Below, piece by piece: positions 55,831-64,000 of a stretch of 64,000 nt of DNA (position 1 is the first letter of the stretch; every line of letters starts with the position of its first letter). The notes below the pieces were generated by a model. That model saw only the letters and a list, made by a program, of their open reading frames with translations, searched no databases and had not been told where the DNA came from. The translations under genes and the position numbers were made by a program. The stretch is from Heloderma charlesbogerti (lineage: Eukaryota; Chordata; Lepidosauria; Squamata; Helodermatidae): NCBI GenBank assembly GCA_026122225.1, contig JANEZZ010001412.1, positions 62,001-126,000 of the forward strand, read 5' to 3'.

Positions 55831-58704
55831 ACAACCTTTCCTTTCTGTGAGGGAATGGAACATTGTTGGTTTTGTTGGAATGCAAATCTCACACAGGCCC
55901 TAGGGACAGAAATAGCTCCCTGGGACACATTGGCAAGAGGTCCCAAGAATAGGGACATTTAAGGACCAGGGATTCCTGAAGGCCAGGTGGATGAAGGACA
56001 GGTACAGAATAGACAGGAGACTGAAACATGAGAACAGGTAAAGAATAATGCTTGAAGAAGTTGGAAGAGAATACAGGAAATGGGGAAAAGAATGGGCTCT
56101 GATGGTAATACAGTGCTGAAGGTTGGAAGGAGATGGAAACTGTGGGTTGAGGAATGCAAGAGTGCTGGAGATACTGGCCAAGGAACATGGAATCTAAAGG
56201 AAATGCAGCAACAGAGGCAGTGGTCTGACAAACAATGTTCTGAGGAAACAATGGAGTTGAAGCAATGAAGTGACAAGGAGAAACTAGGACTGGGGCAAAA
56301 CTGCCTAGGGAAGAGTTGTAGGTCAGTAAATCGAAGTTTGGAAGGCTGGAGACTATGGGAAAGCAAGCCAAAGGTATATAGTGTTGCATGTCCTGGAGTG
56401 GGCAACCATTTTACTGCTGAGGGCTGTATTTCCTCAGTGGAAATTTGTTGGGGGCACACTGGTGGCAGGGCCTGGGTGAGCAGTGAGTAGTGAGTGAGGC
56501 CAGACTCTCTTGTAACCATTCATTTCCTTTCCTGCACTCACATACACCCATCCATCCCCACCCCCTCAGGCACATCTGGGATGCCCTGGACATGTGTTGC
56601 ACAAGCAGAAGGGAGGCTACCTTCCATGGACAGCAGGGACATCCTTTGGAAATGCAGATCTGGTGAGATCCACACTTTCAAAGGGCTCTTAGCTCCCTGC
56701 TCAGGCAGGGACACACTTTAAAAGAAAACAGCATCGGTATATTCAGATTTTGTTTGTAAGCCACTCTGGGAAAGTGGGTGTGTGATTGTTTTTTGAAGGG
56801 CAGGATAGAAATGCCCTTGACTTGATAGGATTGCTTTACAGTTACTCCATCTCCCTCCTGCTGCCCATTTCTGGACTCTTCCTAGAGTCTAGAGAGCTCA
56901 ACGGGACTGCTCTGTCTTTAAGAGGTGCATAGAAAGGAAATACTCCCAGGTATAACCTGACAACTCTTGACACATTTGGGCGGCTAAGAAGTAGTGGGGT
57001 GGGATGTAGAATTCACACATTTCTTGTAACTGATCTTCCACATCAGCCCATGATACACTGTTCAACAAGGTATTATCTTCCATCCTGCCATGTGCAAGCA
57101 TGGAAACTGGCACTGTACAGTTCTCTTAACCATCAGCATTTGCTTATTGTGACCTTAAACCAAGATATGCATGGAAGCCGCCTGCCTTTGTAAGACAGCA
57201 TTCTTAAATGCCACAGACTTATCTACTAATGTAGAAAATGCAAAGGCTGAGACTGGCACAACATTGAATTTTATTATCGGACACGTTCGCTTTCATTATT
57301 CTGAGATAAATATCTATTAATACCTAGACCAGTGGCTGTTAATTTGGGGAAAAACTAATCACCATTTTCTTTATCTGTGGTTTTGCAACTGAGGACAGTC
57401 AGGTAGTTTGTAGGGCAGCTATAGCTAGGTAATTACATGTGTAAAATGACTATCTGTTGCAATCAGAGTCTGGAGGCTTACTTTGCAGATTGCAAGGTAA
57501 CGGCATTAAGGTGCTAATGAAAAATTGATTTTCCTGAATTACTTATTAATAAATCTCCTATGAGCAAATTGTAAACTATTTCTCCATTAAATGAATTGAC
57601 TGTGGTAATTTTGTATTGTCAAGGTATCAGGTTCAAGAGGTATCATGTTGCAGAATGGTCAGAGTCTGCTCCCCATGGGAGCTACTTTTTCTTATTGTCT
57701 TCTTGATCAGCCTATGTTGACCTTATACTGTGCTGCCACAGGTTTTGGGCAGCTATTCATACTGAGACTTTTCCACTGAGACTCAACACAACCACAGCTT
57801 TTCAGGCAGGTCGGCAGTTGCGAGCAAATGCCAACAGATGACCCTTGCTGAGTTTAACATGTGCAGTCAGGAATCACATGGCCAGCATAGCCCACGGAAT
57901 AGCCCTGTCCCCATTTTTTTAAGAGGAAGAAGGAGAACACACAGTATTATCTTTGCTAGCGTTCACCAGTTTGAAGGTAATCCCAGATTTCATCAGTTTT
58001 CTGATCTGAAAAGACTAGAGAAATTATCCCTCGTGAATAGCACATTCGGAAGCACTCTGCCTCTAAGTATCCCAGGTACATAAAAATAAGTTGTGGGGGC
58101 AAGGGTGTGTGGAACTGAAAATGTTTAAAAGCAACATGGATGGGGACTGTCTGTCACAACTCACTAGAAACAGTATGGCCACTGGCCAATAGGTGCCCGT
58201 AATATTCATTTATTATGAATATGAATAAATATGGCAGTCCATGCAATGGCAATAGAAGGTCTTGCTATTATCCAGCAATAGCAACTTGTGGTTTTAGTAT
58301 TGTGGAACTACTAGAGTGATAGCTTGGGAAAAGATGTTTGGATCTCCCTGCAATGCACATGCTAATTTACAAAATATAATATGGATCCTGCACAACCATT
58401 GTGTTAGCACCAATTTTTCATAGCTAGAGAAAACCCTGAACTGGAAATGCAGAGAAAGCAAGAAAGAGAGAAATTGATGAAAGAAAGGAAGTGCAATGTA
58501 AGGTTCCCAAGGGAGCATTACATGCCAGCATGTTACGTAGGTTTACACAAGTTTTTATTTGTGCAATCAATAATGAAGCTAGTCATTACCATAGCAACTG
58601 CCACATCACATAGTCCTTAAGCTGTCTCTAAAGATAGTGAACAGATTTTAAAGGAATACACAAATAGTGCAGCTTCTCATAACTTTCTTTCAAAACATGT
58701 AGTG
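55831..58704. other. ADGRA1 intron sequence, nothing assigned
   Basis: The open frames on the - strand at 55889-56519 are in purine/pyrimidine-skewed sequence, with no domain. I searched for the TM3 exon (VGI…HYST-like) and did not find it. Confidence 0.4.
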
Positions 58705-58770
58705 TGATCCAAAACTGTTAAAATCAATGGGAGCTTTGCTGTTGATTTCACTAGGATGTGGATCATACTT
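58705..58770. repeat. Small foldback, TGATCCAAAA…GGATCATA
   Basis: GTGTGATCCAAAACTGTTAAAATCAATGGG faces GTTGATTTCACTAGGATGTGGATCATA. This is a short imperfect hairpin typical of small MITEs. Confidence 0.5.
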
Positions 58771-60159
58771 ATCACATTTTCAGGTGGATGGTGGTATGTG
58801 TGATATGTTCAGAGTTTTAGGCATTTAAAGACACTAATCCTTGCCACTTATACAAACCTATCTCCTGTGACTTTTTGACCAGCACATATTATTAGTACAA
58901 GAGCTTAGCTCACTGAGACTTCCTGTAGAACCCATCTATTACAGTACTGTAAAAGGAACCATGCATTTTTAGCTCCAATTATAAGCCTTGTGCTGGTTGA
59001 AATCCCAGATAGCTACTCTTGTCTCTACGTATTCCTTGTCTTTAAGGTGTTGGCTCTTGAACCCTTTTGGTAGTGAGGGAAAGGCAACCTGCACATGCTC
59101 TGTAGCACTCACATTTCTGCTGTCATGTCACATCTTCCTGATTTCTGGCATTGCAAACATATTTGTGGGCCTAAAATGAAATGTGGTGGGGGAAAGCCCT
59201 GTATTCTGCATGAACTCATAGGAATGCTTGTATCCTGGTTTGGGCTGGGCCACAGAAGAAGCAGCCAGTCAATCAAGCACTCAAGGAGGCTCTCCTTTCA
59301 CAGGAAGCTATGAGTGGCAAGTCAAGGGTCGTGTTTGGTCAGCAGTTATGCCAGGTAAACAGGAGCACAGCAAGGCAGAGACTAATAGCACCTTGGACAG
59401 CGCTATGCAGGAGGGGCTGGACTGGGCATGAAAGGAGCTGTTGTTCCAGCAAGTGACAACCAGCAACTGAGGGCTTACATAGGTTGGTCAGCTCAGGTCT
59501 CTCAGAAGCTCCACCTCCCATTGAGTACTGACTGCAACCTTAAAGGGCCCGTGCTTATATGTGTAGGCGTAAGCTCCTATGTGGTTGAGGGACCTAAAAG
59601 GCTTTTATAAAGTAATTCTTGGAGGCAGAGGTTGATGGGAGGGGGACACATCCTTTGATCTGAGATTGTGTCAGAGGTTCTTTAGGGTCCTCTCTGGAAT
59701 AGGGTGACCAGTGCCTCACTGGGCCCAGACTCCTCTTTGGGGTGAGGCCAATTCTCCAGGGTCATGATCACTTTACTGTCTTAACACTTTTCAATTTCTG
59801 GAGCTGAGAACAATTATTGAATTGAAAATGACAGTTTCCTTTCAGGCTTGAGACCTAGCTCCCTACCACTATCCAAAACAAACTGTTATAGCATGTCAGG
59901 GGAAAAGCAGGCTGAAACCTTGCAATGACATGCTAGTTTCCTATGTACAGGGAGCTTATTTTTTGTGTGGAGGATCATGTCAGCATGCAGTCCCACACCC
60001 GCAGCCTGAAATGGTCCAGTCCCAGAAAAGTGTTACCACTTGATTCTACTTATCATACTAACTGGCTCTCTTTGAGCATTTATTAAGCAGAGGACTCCAA
60101 ATTGGGAAATAAAACTACATACTCATCACAGGGCTTGTGTACATGGCAGGCATCTTTAT
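58771..60159. other. ADGRA1 intron sequence, nothing assigned
   Basis: No exon or known repeat recognised. 59230-59700 is less AT-rich and might be an unrecognised repeat. Confidence 0.4.
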
Positions 60160-60566
60160 TACTGCTATTTAATTTTTTTTATTTTACTACATTTATACCC
60201 TACTTTTCCATAAATTATGTCCAAGGTGGCTAACAACAATGACATCTACAATTAAAATAATATGGAACTATCTAAAAATCAAATAAGAGCACATAAATAT
60301 ATTAAAAACAGAAGTCGGTTAAAACATCATTCAGTTAAAATACAGCTTAAAACACGGAGCTCTTTTTGAGTTCCTGCCAAATGCACATCAGATGTTCGTG
60401 CAACAGAGAGAAGGGTCTCCAGCAGATCTCAGCACTCAGGCAGATTCATATGGGAGAAGGCAGCCTTTCAGGTAACCTGGCCCTAGGCCATTTGGGGCTT
60501 TATAAGTCACAACCAGAACTTTGAATTGTGCCAGAAATGGACAGGCAGCCAACGTAACTGGTGTAA
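60160..60566 (-). mobile_element. L2-like LINE 3' end, interrupted by BovB
   Basis: It starts with the AT-rich UTR (TTTTATTTTACTACATTTATACCCTACTTTTCC, CAAGGTGGCTAACAACAATG) and passes into inverted ORF2 tail sequence (GGGAGAAGGCAGCCTTTCAGGTAACCTGGCCCTAGGCCATTTGGGGC). The BovB copy at 60567 ends it. Confidence 0.8.
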
Positions 60567-61029
60567 TCTATTATAACTGTTGTACACAACATATCGCAGT
60601 AGTAATGTATGGCTGTGAGAGCTGGACTATAAGGAAGGCTGAGCGCCGAAGAATTGATGCTTTTGAACTGTGGTGCTGGAGAAGACTCTTACGAGTCCCC
60701 TGGACTGCAAGGAGGCCAAATCAGTCCATCCTAAAGGAAATCAACCCTGACTGCTCATTGGAAGGACAGATACTGAAGCTGAAGCTCAAATATTTTGGCC
60801 ACCTTATGCGAAGAGAAAACTCTCTGGAAAAGACCCTGATGTTGGGAAAGACTGAAAGCAAAAGTAGAAGGGGATGGCAGAGGATGAGATGGCTAGTAGC
60901 ATCACCGATGCAATGAATATGAACTTGAGCACACTCCGGGAGAGAGCGGAGGACAGGAAGGCTTGGCGTGCTATGGTCCATGGGGTCACAAAGAGTCGGA
61001 CACGACTTAACAACTGAACAACAACAACA
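60567..61029 (+). mobile_element. BovB (RTE clade) LINE, 5'-truncated, with target duplication
   Basis: The translation holds VVMYGCESWTIRKAERRRID, AFELWCWRRLLRVPWTARR and SLEGQILKLKLKYFGHLMRR, the BovB ORF2 C-terminus. A frame change follows near 60890, then KAWRAMVHGVTKSRTRL-like sequence and an (AAC)n tail. A 17-bp duplication, CAACGTAACTGGTGTAA at 60550-60566 and CAACGTAACTGTTGTAA at 61030-61046, differs at one base. The insertion split an L2-like LINE. Confidence 0.93.
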
Positions 61030-61046
61030 CAACGTAACTGTTGTAA

Positions 61047-61449
61047 GCTTCCTGTTCCATAGGCTTTTTCTCTTTTTTCACAAGAGCCTGATATGCAGTG
61101 GTACTGAGCATTAGCAAATAATTTGTCTTTTTTTTTAAAAGGGGATGGGGTTAGTAAAATTGATGCTTAATTGGCCTTTGGAGGATATTGACCTTCGGAG
61201 GCTTGTATAATTAAGATTTTATTTTATGGATTTTCTTTCTGGAGTGCTGTTTCAATTGTCGGTATTTATATGTTTCAAATTGAATTTGGAGCATTTTGAT
61301 GATCCACTTTGAGACCTCATAGCAGATGAAACTTGGATCCTAACTAGGATTCAAGGAGGCCTTCTATTTGCTTAAGGCAATGAATGAAAGGCCTCCGTCT
61401 GTTCATGGACAGGTCTGAGACCCTGTGGAGGATCCCGCTGGCAATGGGC
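61047..61449. other. ADGRA1 intron sequence, nothing assigned
   Basis: No exon or repeat family recognised. A T run lies near 61130. Confidence 0.4.
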
Positions 61450-61628
61450 AGAGGAACATAGGAAGTCAAACTGGTTTCACTTAGCCCAGTATTGTTGATA
61501 TTGGCAGTCGCTTTCCTGGACTTCAGACAGGATTCTTTCCTAGCCCTACTTGGAGGTACTGGGGATTGAACCTTTCACATGCAATGCATGTGCTATGTGC
61601 CCAGTGCTACTGGGCTATAGCCTCTTCT
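61450..61628 (-). mobile_element. tRNA-derived SINE, decayed
   Basis: GAACATAGGAAGTCAAACTGG … TAGCCCTACTTGGAGGTACTGGGGATTGAACC … GCATGTGC … CTGGGCTATAGCC. Read on the - strand the right end gives a tRNA-like head (GGCTATAGCCCAGTAGCAC) with B box GGTTCAATCCC, so the promoter end is at 61628. Confidence 0.7.
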
Positions 61629-63149
61629 AGTGTTACTGAACATGCTTCCTTTTTAGACACATGAACAATCTTGCCCACATATACACTCTTTGCTAACCCA
61701 TGGAATCTTTAGACATTGGTTAGAGTGTATATGGCTAAGAAGGCAACCCCCAAAATGACTCTCACACCCATACACACAAAGCTTGAGAAGACCACATGGC
61801 ACATTAATTCATTACAAATGAATTTAAGAAGCACAAGTTGGTTTGGGGGAAATTAACTTGATGGAGCCATTGCAATTTAAACACAGACAATGATGATGAA
61901 CCTGTAAGTCTTCAATGAGAACTGTCCTTCTGTGGGGAAATGAGCTGAGTTCTCAGAGAGGCTGGTTCTGGAGCCCAAAATAAGACTGCAGACATGCATG
62001 AACTTTCTGTTTTGCAATGTGAGGAATATATGGGGGTGACTGTACAAGAAGGGGGATTAGATAAGGTGGAGTCCCTAATACTTATAGGAGTTAGAAAGAA
62101 AAGGGGATAGAGATTCGGGGTGAGCTTTATGGTGCAGGGTGCAAGGAGCAGGATTAAGGAAATCTGTTCTAATATGAAGGGGGTTGTGATCTGGCTAGTT
62201 CCGGCATTCAGTCACCATACCTTACAAGACCATGAGGTTGCAACACATATACTCACAACTTTATTTGCAACTCTGATGCCTTCTTGCCTATGAAAACCCC
62301 TTGTATATCAAGAAAATGTCTCCGGAGAGGTTGTCTTGAGCATGTGGGGTTCGGACATCAGTGATGCACCTATAAGGGTCTTGTTCATGATCCTTGCCAC
62401 TGGACAGTCAGCATCAGCATAACACCCTGCTTCTGGGAGGCAAAGCACCCCAACTGCTCAAAACCCTGAGTTTTTATACTTTTTGAACAAAAAAATAATA
62501 ATGTTGAGATCCCAACTAAAGACTTGCAAAACTTTTCTAGGGGTTTGAAATGGCGGTGTTTGTCCTAAGACAAAGCACCTGATGGACCTTCTTGAAAGAG
62601 TTATTTTTAATACAAAAGGAGTACTTTATGAAGCTGGCATGTTGAGGAAACCTATTCTTGCTGGTGTTGTAAGTTGTTTGCAGTATTCAGGAGAGAAATA
62701 ACTTTATGCATGCGTTTATCAATTTTACTCCATTTTCCTGCTTTGGGGCATATGCACGTTTACAGGTTTGATTAGAGTCTGATAATGCCCAATCTAGCCT
62801 TGCATATGTGACCTAGCTGCTTTGACTATCCCTTTGAATGTGCTTTCCCACCTCAACTGATGTCAGAAGATACCAAGCTCACCAATTCTCTTGCCAATAT
62901 GGGGGTCTGTTTGGTCTGCTGTAAAACCCATCAGCTGGCTACCACTGATGATTCCCCCACTGTTCCAGCAGGTCCCCATCCCTCTGGAGCAATTTTTTTG
63001 GGGAAAAACAAGGGGCTGTAACTGGTGAAAGTCCCCTCTTCATTTTGGTGGGGATTCTCCTGAGTGGAGCAAAGACAGGATCCCAGCCATTTTTTTTTTA
63101 AATGAAAGCAGGCTATGTCAATAAAGTTGCATGCTTGAAAAGGTGATAG
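61629..63149. other. ADGRA1 intron sequence, nothing assigned
   Basis: No exon or repeat family recognised. Confidence 0.4.
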
Positions 63150-63415
63150 GGTCATAAGAGTTCTGCTGGATCAGACCATCCATCTTGTCCAGCATCCTGT
63201 TTCCCACAGAAGCTTTCAGGGAAGTCACAAGTAGGGCATGAAAAGCCATTTCTCTTCCCATTGTTTGACCCCTATTTCTGAATCTGCAGGTTCTGTTTAG
63301 TTAACAGGGCTAATAGCTGTGGATAGACCTTTAATCTGTGAATTTACCCAATTCCCTTTTAAAGCCATCTACCCTAGTGGCCATTGCCACAGCTGGTGTC
63401 AGTGAAGTCCATATT
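63150..63415 (-). mobile_element. CR1-like LINE 3' end, inverted and decayed
   Basis: GGGTCATAAGAGTTCTGCTGGATCAGACCATCCATCTTGTCCAGCATCCTGTTTCC is the reverse complement of the 3' end seen at 42250-42325. Further right, CAATTCCCTTTTAAAGCCATCTACCC corresponds to the FKRGLDKF region. Confidence 0.78.
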
Positions 63416-64000
63416 ATTGTGAACAGAAGGAGTCTTTGATCTAGCAGAGACTTCCAGTCATGGAAGATGATTTTCATGGATTCCCTGTGTTACCTTCCAT
63501 GTTTCTCTGGTTTCCAAGAGAATCTGGACCAGATTGGAAGGTGGGGTACAGAGATCTGCAAGGGGAAGGGGAAATCGGCAAAAATCTCTTCCTCTCCTCT
63601 TCCATTAGCAGAGGCCTCCACTGGATCAAAAGTTTTTCATGTTATTTAACAAGTACTCTATACTACCATGTCACAGAAAGTGAAGTATTTGCCCTAACAT
63701 CAATGTCCCACATCAGTGATGGTATGATGTTGTTCTTATTCACTTATTTCTGCTTCTCCTATAACAAGTGACAGCCTCAGCTGACATGGTGCCTTCCCTC
63801 TGTTTAACATGTTAAACAGTATGTGTGTGTGTGGTGGGGATCAAATAAAGATACTGAGACCCTCTGTATGAACGTTGTGCTGATCATTAAACATTCACAG
63901 AATACCTGCTTCCTATTAGAGTTCCCAAGAGCCCCTCTCCTCCCCCCCCCCCAAAAAAAAACCCTGGGAAGAAACTGAACACTAATAATTCCATATGACA
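63416..64000. other. ADGRA1 intron sequence to the window end
   Basis: No exon recognised. A short (TG)n tract lies near 63820 and a C run followed by an A run near 63945-63961. Confidence 0.4.

Noticed and set aside
55889..56519. Two overlapping - strand open frames of 166 and 186 codons
   Set aside because: The sequence is purine-skewed on one strand, which removes stops in several frames at once. The translations are low-complexity (Ser/Pro/Phe-rich) with no domain and no splice context.
57838..58083. Possible next ADGRA1 exon (TM3)
   Set aside because: The translation lacks the expected VGI/HYST-type TM3 sequence and hydrophobic profile.

Overview
This window looks like nuclear DNA of a vertebrate, most likely a squamate reptile (lizard or snake). 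The evidence is BovB LINE fragments, a tRNA-derived SINE of a type seen in squamates, CR1 and L2-like LINE tails, a Ty3/gypsy LTR retrotransposon, hAT-type and foldback MITEs, many di- and tetranucleotide microsatellites, and intron-exon structure. There are no bacterial operons, no CRISPR array and no phage genes.

The only host gene I can support is ADGRA1 (GPR123, adhesion GPCR group A), on the + strand. Four consecutive coding exons are visible, at 26366-26573, 27528-27736, 48208-48335 and 52303-52426. Their phases join correctly (0/1, 1/0, 0/2, 2/0) and every boundary has AG/GT. The first two encode the C-terminal GAIN domain and GPS region, the third the start of the seven-transmembrane domain with TM1, and the fourth intracellular loop 1 and TM2. 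Upstream extracellular exons and the TM3-TM7 exons are not recognisable here and presumably lie outside the window. The introns measure 954 bp, 20.5 kb, 4.0 kb and more than 11.5 kb.

Region 1-10.3 kb is a nest of transposable elements. An L2-like LINE ORF2 (+ strand) is split by a full-length Ty3/gypsy element on the - strand (2801-9251, near-matching 5-bp duplication). That element is in turn split by a palindrome-rich Ac-like hAT MITE (4654-5562, perfect 8-bp duplication). A second copy of the MITE sits at 1463-2261 (perfect 8-bp duplication), and a truncated LTR of the same Ty3 family lies at 9797-10267. All gag and pol parts carry breaks or lost catalytic residues.

Region 10.3-26 kb is AT-rich DNA with scattered foldback MITEs, a solo LTR of a different family (15418-15988) and three L2-like LINE tails. 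The long ADGRA1 intron (27.7-48.2 kb) contains foldbacks, BovB, CR1, SINE and L2-like fragments. The next introns contain a clean solo LTR with a perfect TTATG duplication (49963-50484), a nested foldback (50640-51583), CR1 fragments of both orientations, and a BovB copy inserted into an L2-like LINE (60567-61029).

I see no novel multi-gene system. The points most worth a second look are the retained but apparently cleavage-incompetent GPS in ADGRA1, an in-frame ORF running into the TM1 exon that could mark an alternative first exon, the palindrome-within-palindrome structure of the hAT MITEs, and the pol reading frame that runs into the Ty3 LTR. Element boundaries without stated target duplications are estimates by eye.
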